64,000 bases of DNA from Isoperla grammatica (GCA_945910005.1 OX246741.1:50250625-50314624), one strand, 5' to 3'. Numbered from the stretch's first letter, positions 35,681 to 47,583 are shown. Notes: a model not told the origin generated them from the sequence alone. Translations and numbers: made by a program.

Positions 35681-36228
35681 TATATATCTTATTCTAAAGT
35701 ATAGTACACTTATCACTTCTGTGCAGACTTCAACTTGTAGATACTTGTCTGAAAAAACGAGGAAGATGTATTTATATTGGACACGTTTTAAAGGCGAAAA
35801 AACTAGTTCTCATGAAATGGCGAAGAATTTGTTCCTGGTGTGATGTGCTAGTGGAGGGGGGAACGGAAAGAGGGGAGAGGGGGAGGGGAGGGAAGCAACC
35901 CTGGTGGAAGTCGTGATGTATTGGGCTGAAACTTGACGGGCTGAGTTGTGAATTCGGTCGAGACTGAATAACGAAGCTGAAATTGAAAATATTTTATAAA
36001 ATTAAGGATTGAGACGAGTTTGAAGTAGAACCCTGGTAAGTAAAACGCTTCACTTATACATGTGTAACCAGGAAAATGTTTCATAGCATAAAAGCAACAT
36101 ATAATTATTGATTTTCTTTTTACACAAGGTTAAATTAAAAATATGCGTCTATCGAATAATCAGAGGGGTATAAGATAATTCTAAATACTCGCACCACCCT
36201 GACATAATATTTAATATTGTTTTGAAGG

Positions 36229-36480
36229 AATACCCGTTACAGGGTGCACACCAGCTTCACCTGATGTGCCCCTCTTCAGGCGACTAACTAGATTATTAGG
36301 GTGTTAGGATAGCTGAGAAGGAATGTCCGAGGGCTCAAAGTAGGACTCAATCCCAGCATTCGCCTTTACGACTGAGGAAAACCTCGGGAAAAACTTTCAT
36401 TCAGGACTGCTGGTGGCCGGAATCGAACCAGCGACCTCCCGACTTAGAGTCTTGCGTGCAAATGCTCGCTCAGGATTGAT
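36229..36480 (-). mobile_element. SINE family B, left-arm copy
   Basis: On the minus strand a B box (GGTTCGATTCC) is followed by the family body ending at CTGTAACGGGTATTCC. The head 5' of the B box is damaged (ATTTGCACGCAAGACTCTAA), with the A box replaced. The same insertion is present in the right arm (58735-58982), so it predates the inverted duplication. Confidence 0.85.
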
Positions 36481-36488
36481 GGGTCGTG

Positions 36489-36511
36489 GGGGGGGGGGAA
36501 GGGGGGGGGGG
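36489..36511. repeat. Poly-G tract (left arm)
   Basis: Two runs of 9-10 G split by AA; the right arm has C runs at 58684-58725, longer and rearranged. Confidence 0.95.
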
Positions 36512-37706
36512 CACTCAATACTTTGAACTGAATTTCATGGAAACGTTTGACTTTAAAAGGATCAAAGTTTAAACAACGAATTAAGCTTTCTGGTTAGGAC
36601 TTGTTGAGATTTCCATTTTGTCTCCAAAATCCTACGCAGGTATGTATTTTATATTTTCTACTGTTCCAACATGTAATATATCAATAACAAGAAAATAATA
36701 CATATGTTAATATTTGATTCACACCCAATATATTTCTTCACTACTCAAAAGATTTCTTACTTGGTGGAGATTCTAATAAGTTATGTCCGTGTGTACGGAG
36801 TTATATTATATGAATTATATATTGTATTTACATGGAATGAAAATATTTGAATTTGAATTATTAAATTGTGAATTTAGACATGTTAAAGATTTGGATCTCA
36901 AGCAAAATTATTTAGTAAATTTACAAGAAATATTAGAAACACATCTAATTTACTTTACATTAATATAAAAAAAAGATAAAATTGAACTTTTCAGATGCAA
37001 AGATATTTTATATGTACAAATGCCATAAAAACACATAAGTTTTGGCTTTAAAATGTCTCGTTCATAGTATCCGACAAGACCATACATGGAAACTCTGATA
37101 ATGTCACATATTTTGTCACCTGCGTCCTGTTATCACTTATCGTTACCATTTAATGTCCTGGTATGCGGCGGTAAATTTAAGTGAAACACATTGTTAATGA
37201 CAAGGATTAGTTTTCTCGTAAGCTCTCCTGCACTTGTTATGTCTTAAGTTAGGCAGTTAAAATGTTACTGGTCATTTAACCACGATATTAAGTTCATAGC
37301 TCCCTATCGAGGGACGCCTAGAAACGTTGGGCTATAACATCCGGGCACGTACGAACCCTTTCGTGGTGGCCTTAAGGGAGGGAGGGGGTTTCCTAATATA
37401 CTCTCTTCCCCTCTTGCCCTTCCACCCTCCTGTTTCCGTCCTCTTCAACTGTACCCCATTGCTTCCCCTCTTCCATGTAAGGAATCCGATGAGCGGAAAA
37501 AGTAGTGTGGAATCGTATTTTGTGCGTTTGTAAGACATTTCTAATTTAAAATCGTATAATAAGTACACAAAATGTTTGTTTTAGAGTCTCATTTTGTGAA
37601 AATTTCGTTTAATTATGTTCAAACCCAAAAACAAGAACAAAGCAAACGACAACAATAACCAGAGTACATCAATTGTTATAAATAGTTTAATACTTGACTT
37701 TCACTA
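36512..37706. other. Left-arm DNA without recognised genes
   Basis: Open frames (36783-36968, 37327-37568) are not conserved as proteins in the right arm: indels shift the frame around 57646-57864. No gene supported. Confidence 0.5.
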
Positions 37707-37949
37707 CGTTTATCAAGCGGACTGGATTCGGACTGACTTCAGTACGCAACGAGTTCGGAACCCGTTTAGCGAGCATATTTCAATCCGGACTCCTTCTATT
37801 AGACCCTATCCCTGTCCTATTAAGCCGGGCTGGATCGTGTTCTTAACAGAACTGAAATAAGCTCGAGCTGAGGTGTTTATCAGTCGAGCTCGGTGCGCAC
37901 TAAGCTCGGCTCGCACCGTCAAGTGCGAGCTCAGTCCGCTTGATAAACG
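37707..37949. mobile_element. Foldback element present only in the left arm
   Basis: CGTTTATCAAGCGGACTG at 37707 pairs with CAGTCCGCTTGATAAACG-like sequence ending at 37949. The interior is rich in AGCTCG motifs. The corresponding position in the right arm (about 57481-57495) passes directly from AGTAACAAC to TAGTAAAG, an apparent empty site. Confidence 0.75.
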
Positions 37950-38015
37950 AAATGTTTGTTATTGAAAAGCAATGACTGGAACGTATATTTTGTTTCGTCA
38001 TCTATACCAATGAAC

Positions 38016-38031
38016 CCCCCCCCCCCCCCCC
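38016..38031. repeat. Poly-C tract (left arm)
   Basis: Run of about 16 C; the counterpart at 57413-57424 is a shorter G run. Confidence 0.95.
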
Positions 38032-38483
38032 GTCCGACCACCCCCTCCCACGGCCAACCATTACATCTTCCTATTTACGTTGTGTGTGGCATTATGTGAT
38101 TTATTGCGCTATTGGTTTGAAAATGGCGCAAGGAAATAAAGTAGAGATATTCCATGAGGATTGTAGTGTTCCATTTTATAGATGTAGCCATGTTTCAATA
38201 AAAAATGTCTGTTACTTAAAATTACCAATTAAATTTTGTAATGTGTTTGCCAAACACACAATCAAAATTAAAATGTGCACTTAAAACTGAAATTATTGTT
38301 GTCACTTCGCGCCATCAATAAAATTTAGCAGTTAGTCTAAAGAGAATGGTGTTATTTTTGTATATCTAATCGTTACGCGCATTAAAAATTATTATATTTT
38401 TCACCACAAAGTAATGAAGAATTTTTATTGCTGATTTAAAAATTCTTATATTTACACACACCAGTGCAAATACTTTCCATCAA

Positions 38484-39317
38484 GCTGCACACAGGATCTA
38501 CACACGCAATGCAACCATCGCACTAGAGCTGCACACAGAATCTACACACGCAATGCAACCATCGCACTAGAGCTGCACACAGAATCTACACACACAATGC
38601 AACCATTGCACTAGAGCTGCACACAGAATCTACACACGCAATGCAACCATCGCACTAGAGCTGCACACAGAATCTACACACGCAATGCAACCATCGCACT
38701 AGAGCTGCACACAGAATCTACACACACAATGCAACCATCGCACTAGAGCTGCACACAGGATCTACACACGCAATGCAACCATCGCACTTGAGCTGCACAC
38801 AGAATCTACACACGCAATGCAACCATCGCACTAGAGCTGCACACAGAATCTACACACGCAATGCAACCATCGCACTAGAGCTGCACACAGAATCTACACA
38901 CGCAATGCAACCATCGCACTAGAGCTGCACACAGAATCTTCACACGCAATGCAACCATCGCACTAGAGCTGCACACAGAATCTACACACGCAATGCAACC
39001 ATCGCACTAGAGCTGCACACAGAATCTACACACGCAATGCAACCATCGCACTATAGCTGCACACAGAATCTACACACGCAATGCAACCATCGCACTAGAG
39101 CTGCACACAGAATCTACACACACAATGCAACCATCGCACTAGAGCTGCACACAGAATCTACACACGCAATGCCACCATCGCACTAGAGCTGCACACAGAA
39201 TCTACACACACAATGCAACCATCGCACTAGAGCTGCACACAGAATCTACACACGCAATGCAACCATCGCACCAGAGCTGCACACAGAATCTACACACGCA
39301 ATGCAACCATCGTACTG
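38484..39317. repeat. 44-bp satellite, 19 units (left arm)
   Basis: GCTGCACACAG starts at 38484 and at 44-bp steps to 39276, exactly 18 intervals. The unit continues AATCTACACACGCAATGCAA then CCATCGCACTAGA. Only point variants occur. Confidence 0.97.
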
Positions 39318-39393
39318 TTCAAAATAATTCCACTAACTTACTCCGAATCCACCGAAGAACTATTATTAGTGCCGCGTTAGTTAGTTGGTACCA

Positions 39394-39656
39394 CACACAT
39401 TTCTTGACATCGGAACTAGTGACGTCATTGGGTCCGAAGGTTTGAACTGGTTCCTCCGCTTCGGAACCTGTTCGGAAGAGGTTTTGTGCCACACACATTT
39501 CTTGCCATCGGAAGTAGATATGTTACCGGTTCCTCCACTTCGGAACCGGTTCGTAACCGGTTCGGAACCGGTTTTTGTGTCACACACATTTCTTGACATC
39601 AGAGCTGGTGATGTCACCGGTTCCTCCACCTCGGAACCGGTTCGGAACATGTTTTT
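39394..39656. repeat. Imperfect ~85-bp repeats rich in GGAACCGGTTC (left arm)
   Basis: Three to four copies of CACACATTTCTTGACATCGG followed by GGTTCCTCC and one or more GGAACCGGTTC blocks. Because the unit is close to a multiple of three, opposite-strand frames (39381-39675) look open. The repeated peptide is not conserved in frame with the right arm (54150-54535), so it is not called a gene. Confidence 0.8.
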
Positions 39657-40345
39657 AGGGCATATTGTTTGTTAAACATATACTCATTACCAACTTCTAT
39701 TCAGCAGAACAAAAATGTGTTCAGCAAAACAACCTTTGACCAGTGTCTCGTGACCCTTCAAAATTCAAATAGACTCGATGTAAAACGCCTAAGCCTAATA
39801 ATTGATAACTGTGTAAACATAAAATAAGGGCATATACCCTAAATGTCAGATCCCTAGTGTTACATGAGTGCTTCTTGGAAGCGACTGTAAGGCCATGTGC
39901 GGATCCGGGTTGAAAAATAGGAACCAGTTTAAGGGTACCCAAAGTCATCACTAATCGGTACCCATTCTGAATTGTTGTTCTGTTCCTCAAAAGTTTGGCT
40001 AACATGTTTGTGGCTAAAATGACTGACAAATCGACTTTTTTCGACTCCCACAAGGTTGATTCTTAAATGAGTGTTTTTGAGTGGTTCAGCCTCCAATGAG
40101 CACAATTCCATCATTTTGTAAGATTTCGATAAAAACTGAACAAGTTCCCACGTTCCGTAGGAAACAAGAAACTGAAACTTAGGATTTGGCTGGTATTCGT
40201 GGAGATACCAACCAACATTCATAAAATTAGTGTTTTTGAGCGATTCAGGCCTCATTAAGCATTTTAGCCCTTCAATCTCCCCGCCCCTTCCCCCCCCCCC
40301 CCCCCCCCCCTAAAAACGCCCCACTCCCCAAGACACGCGTCCTCC
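39657..40345. other. Left-arm DNA with an internal ~150-bp duplication and poly-C
   Basis: CTCAAAAACACT-type blocks near 40065-40085 and 40225-40245 are diverged duplicates, each followed by similar sequence on the minus strand. Minus-strand frames (39721-40255) are partly conserved with the right-arm plus-strand frame 53605-53961 but switch frame between copies. A C run of about 20 is at 40288-40310. No gene supported. Confidence 0.45.
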
Positions 40346-40439
40346 CTCCTCGCTCAAGGTAAGTATCGCAGGCGTTAATGAAAGCCGATGGCCTAGCGCA
40401 TCATTAGCATTTAGTGTGAGGCGGTACTGCTGGGACTAA

Positions 40440-40740
40440 GGGCTGGTCAACACAGATTTTTAAGACATACGATTTAAAGTTTAAAATAAATAAATAAAAA
40501 TAAATTCACATTTAGAGTCTACCCACTCAGTAATTAAACTGATTTGCAGTGGGGGACTTTAATTTAAAGTGACTAAACCAACCCTGTAGGCAAGGCTGTA
40601 GTCGTAAAGTTGGATCATAGGAAACACGTACTGGGGTTCACACAAAGTTTTAGATTGAAGACGTTGTTTTCATTGTTGTTTTTAAAACAACGTCTTAAAA
40701 CCTTATGCATCATGTCTTCAAAATCTGTGTGGACCAGCCT
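40440..40740. mobile_element. MITE (GGCTGGTC ends) interrupted by a SINE tail, left arm
   Basis: GGGCTGGTCAACACAGATTT pairs with AAATCTGTGTGGACCAGCC. TTA lies just outside both ends in the uninterrupted right-arm copy (53198-53388). An internal hairpin AAGACGTTGTTTT / AAAACAACGTCTT sits near the right end. Confidence 0.75.
40484..40598 (-). mobile_element. SINE family A tail fragment, left arm only
   Basis: On the minus strand it holds the tail block (CCTACAGGG, AGTCCCCCACTGCAAATC, CTGAGTGGGTAGACTCTAAA) and an A/T-rich terminus of TTTATT repeats. It is 5'-truncated. The right arm has no SINE at this place (about 53332-53355), so this insertion followed separation of the two copies, or lies on only one haplotype. 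Confidence 0.88.
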
Positions 40741-40845
40741 AAATTAGGCAGTCATTACAATTAGCATACGATTATTACACTCTGTGCTAACTAACACAAA
40801 CGGGTCTGTGTACGTTGTCCAAATGTACGGACAATGTTTACATTA

Positions 40846-41322
40846 TCATACGAACATGATAGAATGATGCTGGGAAACAATTAATTTACGTTCGACGGAA
40901 AGAACATGGCCTACTGGTAGTCCAATGTTTATTAAAATCTGATATCCGTGAGCGTAATACGGGTATATGCTGTAAGTGAACAAATAAAAACTATATTTGA
41001 TTGTAATATTGCTTTTAATTAGCAATTTATAGAATGTAATCAATGATGTAATTGAATATTATTTGTGTAAATGTACAATGTCTAATGGCGATACAAATTT
41101 CCTCGTATTCATGTTTATCAATTGATTATATAGTAAAACACATTTTTAATGGTTATTGCATGTTCGAATGTGTGTTCTTAAATTCAAACGCGTATAGGAT
41201 TTAATTCTGGCCCGTACACGTCTTCACAATCCAACCAATTATTTCACTTCTCCTACTACTTCTAGAGGTATTCGCTGAGTTGTGTCCACTCGTATAGGTA
41301 AAAGTATAACAACTGCATCCAG
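40846..41322. other. Left-arm DNA without recognised genes
   Basis: Near-identical to 52616-53091; the 65-codon frame is identical except its last residue but shows no domain and is preserved simply because the DNA is. Confidence 0.5.
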
Positions 41323-41905
41323 GCGAAGACGAAGACGAAGACGAAGACGAAGACGAAGACGAAGACGAAGACGAAGACGAAGACGAAGACGAAGACGAAG
41401 GCGAAGACGAAGACGAAGACGAAGACGAAGACGAAGACGAAGACGAAGACGAAGACGAAGACGAAGACGAAGACGAAGACGAAGCTGAAGACGAAGACGA
41501 AGACGAAGACGAAGACGAAGACGAAGACGAAGACGAAGACGAAGACGAAGACGAAGACGAAGACGAAGACGAAGACGAAGACGAAGACGAAGACGAAGAC
41601 GAAGACGAAGACGAAGACGAAGACGAAGACGAAGACGAAGACGAAGACGAAGACGAAGACGAAGACGAAGACGAAGACGAAGACGAAGACGAAGACGAAG
41701 ACGAAGACGAAGACGAAGACGAAGCTGAAGACGAAGACGAAGACGAAGACGAAGACGAAGACGAAGACGAAGACGAAGACGAAGACGAAGACGAAGACGA
41801 AGACGAAGACGAAGACGAAGACGAAGACGAAGACGAAGACGAAGACGAAGACGAAGACGAAGACGAAGACGAAGACGAAGACGAAGACGAAGACGAAGAC
41901 GAAGA
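41323..41905. repeat. (GAAGAC)n hexanucleotide array (left arm)
   Basis: About 97 units with rare GCGAAG and GCTGAAG variants. Frames encoding poly-Arg or Phe-Val repeats are artefacts. The right-arm counterpart has about 111 units. Confidence 0.98.
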
Positions 41906-42809
41906 TTCTATCTAGACTTAAGGCTAATCTCAACCCCGTCTGCAGAACCGATTTCTGTCGGTTGAACTTGTTTTAAAACCCCAATTGTAAAAAAAAAAAA
42001 AATATGTCATCCTGAAGAATATTTAATATTTAATTCAATCTTTTATAAAGATGTTTTTGTTCAAAAAAATATGGACGTTCTTTATATTACACATTTTAAA
42101 TTGTGTTCTTCACAAAATTTCCTTACAATGACACAAATATTTTTAAGACAAGGAAAACTTGCCAACATTGACACAATTATGTAAGAGTTAGGAAAATGCA
42201 ATTATATTTTCATTCGACGATGGGAATTGAAGGACATTTTCTCCGTCGGGAATTAAGCCAGTTAACCCAGTGAATTAATTAAAATACTCGACCGCTTTAA
42301 AACTAAGGACTCTTAATTTAATAAAACCGCACATTTTAAAACGCACCGTTTCCATTGCATCTTCCATCTCATCCCAGCCAGAAATGTGTGGGTTTAGTAA
42401 ATGAAGTGGCCTTTCGGTCAACGTTATTTTGTTACTTTACGAGCCTGTCGGAATACTTCAATAAAACGAGTATTTATGTTGCAAAATCGGCTTTCGTTAC
42501 AAAGAATAAAACAAATCTAGTCATTGCCAGAGATTGCTCGTTGTAGGGTTGTTGAATGGGAGCAGAATATTGAATATTCCAGAATATTGGAACATATTAT
42601 CGTATGTTCACCCACACTCGATTAGTCAAGTTGCAACAATTTGGGACGTAAAACCCAAATATCTATATTTTACTTATGAACATATCATGCATTGAGTCTA
42701 TTATGAAGCTCAAAAATAAATCTTTGAAATTTTACAGTTAAAAAATACAAAAAACTAATAAGTTAGCAAAATTGTATTTCTTTTGTAACTGCACTTTGTA
42801 ACTGTAACG
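41906..42809. other. Left-arm DNA without recognised genes
   Basis: Near-identical to 51046-51948. No coding or RNA features. Confidence 0.5.
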
Positions 42810-43077
42810 GGGGGGGGGGGGGGGGAAGCCCCGCACTACTGCACCGATTTTTCTACATATAATTCGCATTGTTTTAAATGTTTTAGAATGAGATTAGATG
42901 ATTTGCTGAACGCGATAATTTAACCAGATTTTTAAGAAAATCATTGAATTTATTGCACTTAGAGGTATGTTGGCATTGTTGTACAATTATTTCCTTCTTA
43001 GTTAATGCAACAAATGTTGATATTAATAAACAGATATTTTGCAGGGGGGTGCTCCATCCCTCCCTGGATACGCCACT
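42810..43077. mobile_element. Possible hAT-like end fragment with poly-G (left arm)
   Basis: Reads GGGGGGTGCTCCATCCC, then CCTGGATACGCCACTG. The complement, CAGTGGCGTATCCAGG, resembles a common hAT-type terminus. The opposite end is not clear; a G run of about 17 lies at 42810-42826. Confidence 0.4.
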
Positions 43078-43653
43078 GACTGCAATCGTTCACCCCCGGG
43101 AGTACAACTGTTGGGAGATCTCTCTTACTTTAGCCGTAAACCTCCCCTCAGACGGGGCTGAGCTACTTCCAAGCATTCCGCCATTATTCCATGAGAGAAC
43201 AAGGGAAACTTTTCAGTACATGGTTCTACCCATGTCCAATAATAATAACAATCCGGGAACTGTAAATGCGCTTTACATTGTTTGGTAAATGGGCTCATGT
43301 TACTACGGGTGCGTTCCGTAACTTGTTGAAAATGCTTTGCCGCTGGCATTCTCCAGCACGTTAAAGCATCTATAAGCACGATACTTACGGAATATATATA
43401 TATATTATTTTTTATATTTTTTAACTACTGTTATTACTATTTCTATTACTTATAGGTTACTAGAATGAAATATGATAGAAAATAATAATAATAAGTTCTT
43501 GATTTTGCGATTATAATTTCAATTGCAACTGCTGATTATAATAGTCATGTGTGAGTATAAGGAAACACAGTTATACTAATTGGTGTTGTGTGTATTATCG
43601 GTACAGTTATTGGTTTGAGTATATGTGAAGTGTGTGAGTGTGTTGTCTACTTA

Positions 43654-44290
43654 TTGTATGTGATTAATTATGTTTTCTTTAGTGTTAATTGGTGTTGTAA
43701 TAAGCCATTTTTTGAGAAAGTGTTGAAATGCCAGACAATTTGTTTGATTTGTAATGTGTATGGGTAATTTGTTGTAGATGAGTGGTCCTAAATAAAGTGC
43801 ATTTCTTTGTGCTAGATCTTTTGAGGATTTATAGGTTATAAGATTTTTTCTACTTTTTTTCCTTGTATTGAAATGATGAGATATGTATTTTAATGGGCCA
43901 TTATTTTTATTTTTTATCTGATATACGTATTTCATTAATGACTTTACATATAATTTTCTAATGTTTAGTATATTGTTGTTTGAGAAAATGAGAGACGATG
44001 GGTACAATTTGTTTTTTTTAGGATTATTTTTTAGACTGTTTTTTGTATTACTGACAGTGGTTCAATGTGCGATTTGTATGCACCTCCCCAACCAAGAATG
44101 CCATATTGCGCGATTGATTGGAATAGGGCGTTATACACTATCAGTGGAGTTTTCAGTGAGATAATATTTCTTAGATAATAGTATTTATAAAGAGTGTTTC
44201 GCAATTTTTTGCATATGAATGATATATGTCGATTCCATTTTAGGTGTTGGTCTATTATAATCCCTAAGTATCGCGTGCTTATATCACATT
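43654..44290 (-). pseudogene. LINE RT C-terminal fragment (left arm)
   Basis: From 44290 downward the minus strand encodes IIIDQHLKWNRHISFICKKL, then VYNALFQSIAQYGILGWGGA, the thumb region after the RT catalytic core of CR1/Jockey-type LINEs. An in-frame stop interrupts after VIQKTV, a frameshift follows, and then the 118-codon frame 43651-44007 gives HHFNTRKKSRKNL and LYLGPLIYNKLPIHI, the usual C-terminal TR...N.LP end. The catalytic part upstream is absent, replaced by pentanucleotide repeats. The same fragment is at 49558-50197. Confidence 0.85.
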
Positions 44291-44921
44291 ACACTTTACA
44301 TTACATTACACTTCATTACATTATTGCATTATATTACATTTCTGTATTACATTACACTCCATTACATTACATTACATTACATTACATTACATTACATTAC
44401 ATTACATTACATTACATTACATTACATTACATTACATTTCATTTCATTTCATTCCATTTCATTTCATTTCATTTCATTTCATTTCATTTCATTTCATTTC
44501 ATTTCATTTCATTTCATTTCATTTCATTTCATTTCATTTCATTTCATTTCATTTCATTTCATTTCATTTCATTTCATTTCATTTCATTTCATTTCATTTC
44601 ATTTCATTTCATTTCATTTCATTTCATTTTATTTCATTTCATTTCATTTCATTTCATTTCATTTCATTTCATTTCATTTCATTACATTACATTACATTTC
44701 GTTAAATAACATTACATTACATTACATGACATTACATGACATTACATGACATCACATGACATTACATGACATTACATGACATAACATGACATTACATGAC
44801 ATTACATTACATTACATTACATTACATTATATTACATTACATTACATTACATTACATTACATTACATTACATTACATTACATTACATTACATAACATTAC
44901 ATTACATTACATTACATTACA
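44283..44921. repeat. (TTACA)n-(TTTCA)n-(TTACA/TGACA)n pentanucleotide array (left arm)
   Basis: TTACA units run to 44435, TTTCA units from 44436 to 44680 with two interruptions, then TTACA with a TGACA patch at 44725-44800. Open frames through it are artefacts of the 15-base period. Confidence 0.98.
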
Positions 44922-45910
44922 GGCATGTAGTTTAGCTTGTCGTCCGGAAGGCATTATAAGCTTCGACACGTTTTTTAAGTATTGATAACGTTCGACTTTT
45001 CTCCTATAATAATCTGTGTTCATATTTTTGAAGTGTTTTCCTTACTTTCTGTTATAATACTGCGTTTGTAAATTTGCTTTCCGTTTTGAATATTACATCA
45101 TTATTGGGTTTTCGCCATATTATTGTTTGGCTTTATCCTCTTTCCTCTGTTTTACTACAAACATTTATATGTTTAATTTAACATTCAGTAGGGGGGTATA
45201 TATAGACATGCCACCATTTCTTTTGCTTGGATCTCTGCTATTTTCTAAAAACCCCTATTTATTATGCATGAACAGGAATAAATTATAATAAATAAAACAA
45301 TATAATAAATCAACTGTCCCTGTTTTCAACTATGAAGTCTGGTAGTGGGAGGGATGTTTCTACCATTCACTCAGGCCTCGGGTCTACCTTAGCCATGGAT
45401 GACTCTTCACCCCTCTCTTTCTACAATTAATTATCTATAATCTACCTAAGGCGAATTATTTTTATGTTTAAAAAATTATCATTAAGTTAAATTAAGATGG
45501 GAATTTTCATGCGTCTGTTACCATCATTATTATTTATTTTTTACATTATTTCTTTTAAATATTCACACTGTCTCTCTTTTATGTACTTACTGAATTATGT
45601 AATGTCTATCATGTACTGTATCACCTTAAAAGGGTTGAATGGATGTTAAGGTTTCGCTAGCCTTAATCCCGCCTTTTAATAAAAGACCTTAATCAATCAA
45701 TCTTTATTCTCCTAGCATTTGTCCTTTGAGATCTGTATGTCAATGTCTTTTTCTACCGCTCTCTCCACAGTTTGTTTCTCTTCCCACCAATCATAATATG
45801 CTTATACTTATTCTTACATTAAAGAGCGTTCAGCAGTAGGAGTTTTACAGATGTATTGGCTGTCAACTTATTACTCTCAAACTAATACTAGGATTATTAT
45901 AAATATTTGC
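44922..45910. other. Left-arm DNA; possible retroposon 3' end
   Basis: No gene. Around 45640-45705, CGCTAGCCTTAATCCCGCCT then TTTTAATAAAAGACCTTAAT leads into AATCAATCAATC, which resembles a retroposon 3' terminus with a short-repeat tail on the plus strand. Mirrored at 48165-48235. Confidence 0.4.
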
Positions 45911-46140
45911 CTACTTGTAGAGGGATGTCATATCTATGCATGGTATTAAGTACATTTGTCACCAACCTATTCAAAAATAATGTACCCATTTTTAAACAGG
46001 TTCTCCGTAATATTTCGCTGTACATTTTTTCCAATTGTGATTTATTTGCATATATCAAACATGAGTATATAATTTTTGAGCAGGCTTGTCTCAAATGTAC
46101 TTAATACCATGCGTAGATATGACATCCCTCTGCAAGTTAG
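45911..46140. mobile_element. Foldback element near palindrome centre (left arm)
   Basis: CTACTTGTAGAGGGATGTCA with TATCTATGCATGGTATTAAG pairs with CTTAATACCATGCGTAGATA and TGACATCCCTCTGCAAGTTAG. About 55-bp arms, 230 bp overall. Small open frames here are by-products. Mirrored at 47724-47953. Confidence 0.8.
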
Positions 46141-46277
46141 TAAATTTTCATAATAACTAAAAACTTCAAAACTACTTCCGAACGCTCTTAACACATATGA
46201 TAATGTTTTGCACAGACAGGCCATACCTTCGCGCAGTGTAAAGCTTCGGCTTCTCCGGCATTGTTCGTTGTTCTCAA

Positions 46278-47583
46278 TGGGTTTTCTACCCAGACTCCCC
46301 TACGATATGCCAACCTGCCACTGTTCGATAACGTGACACCCAACGTTATCTTCACTCTACATGACACGTTATGACACTTTATGACACTTGCATGATAATA
46401 GAGATCTCCTATCGTGAGTTTAACTTCCTCTGTCTGACTGACGTACTTAAAGCAAGTTGCCAGTTTGCTTCTTAATTAAGTAGCAAAGGTAATCTGAATT
46501 TAGTTTGGTTTGTTCAGTTTTGTACTTGTTTTGCTTTTATTATGACGTCAGAGGCTGCACCAGTGGTTTTCGTCTAGGGAGTATATTTTCTGATGATATG
46601 GAAGTAGAAAATTGTGTTGATAAAATTATGAAATTACGCGCTGTAACTTAATTGTAATACTGTAATGTACGCAACCTTAATAATGCAAAAGCAGTAATAC
46701 CTACAGCAAATCTGTTCTGATAATAAATAAATATTACTATTTTTATACAGGCTAAAACTAAATGTTAAGAAAATTGCTTCACTGCAAATTTGAATCTGGG
46801 TTCCGTTTCATAATCGAATGAAGCAAAACTTTCGATAATTAAGAAAACATTGAATTATCTTTAATTAAATTATCGATAACGAAAAACATCTCAAACCTAC
46901 AAATTCTAATTCAAATTTAAACCGTATGCTGCCATAATGTCTAAAAATGTTTTTAATAAAACTAATGTTCAAAAAAAAAATAGATACAAATAACAAGAAT
47001 GTCTGTTAGTTTGTAATGCCTCATTGTGTAGCTATTGGCAGTGGCGGTTCGCGATCATTAACCGAGGGGGGCACAAAATACTTGTTAATCACAACAACGG
47101 ATTTTCTTATCTACGGTTTATGTATTGAAGCTGTTATTGTTATTATTATCTTAAACGCGTTGAAATTACTTTTATGAAACTAAATACAGTATCTGTCTGG
47201 CTCCGAATCACTTAATATGACTGAAAGAAATCTACCCAGAAATAAAATAACCCTCTCGAAGCCCATATCCACGTCAAAAACACAAATTTTTGAATTTTAT
47301 TACCGTCAAATGGGACCTTTGTTTTCATTGACAAGTGTTTTTTAAAAGATTCGCCATACAGTGTGATTTCTTCAATATGATGAATGGTGCCTTTGTTAAA
47401 GACGTTTAAAAATGCAAACTTACAAAAAAAGATAAGAAAAAGTTAAATTTGATATGTCCCGGAAATTTAATTAAGTTTTAGTTTCTCTTGAGTTCTACAT
47501 ACAAAAATATGAAGAAATGTAAAAATGTAGAAAAAAATATCTATTTTTTTGTACCTACTTCTTAGAAATATATATTTTTTGTT
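46278..47583. other. Spacer at centre of the giant inverted repeat
   Basis: About 1.3 kb present once between the arms, except its last 306 bp, which recur at 59591-59896. Contains ACACGTTATGACACTTTATG short repeats (46360-46390), a palindrome GCTTCTTAATTAAGTAGC at 46468 and a hAT-like terminus word CAGTGGCGG near 47040 followed by GAGGGGGGCAC. No gene recognised. Confidence 0.85.
47278..47583 (+). repeat. 306-bp direct repeat, copy 1
   Basis: Identical base for base to 59591-59896 at a constant offset of 12313. Mismatch begins immediately outside on both sides (47277 against 59590; 47584 against 59897). Confidence 0.99.

Larger units (their letters stand above)
35681..46277. repeat. Giant inverted repeat, left arm
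   Basis: This arm reappears in reverse complement at 47587-59536. The outer edge is TATATATCTTATTCTAAAG (compare 59515-59536) and the inner edge is CATTGTTCGTTGTTCTCAA. From about 40345 to 46277 the match is nearly perfect by eye (isolated substitutions). From 35681 to about 40345 mismatches reach roughly one in ten with many small gaps. It carries SINE B, two foldback elements, the 44-bp satellite, hexa- and pentanucleotide arrays and a LINE scrap. Confidence 0.97.

Noticed and set aside
39721..40255. Minus-strand frames with counterparts at 53605-54109
   Set aside because: Similar peptides in both arms, but frame switches between copies, no domain, and similarity is fully explained by DNA duplication.
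41262..41933. Long frames encoding Phe-Val or poly-Arg (also 51877-52675)
   Set aside because: They are readings of a pure hexanucleotide array; length differs between arms and there is no gene context.
44194..44749. Long frames of HYITL/HFISF repeats (also 48879-49654)
   Set aside because: Pentanucleotide repeat read in a 15-base period; not a protein gene.
46042..46224. 60- and 65-codon frames identical in both arms
   Set aside because: They lie in a foldback element and in near-identical arm DNA; identity is not evidence of coding.
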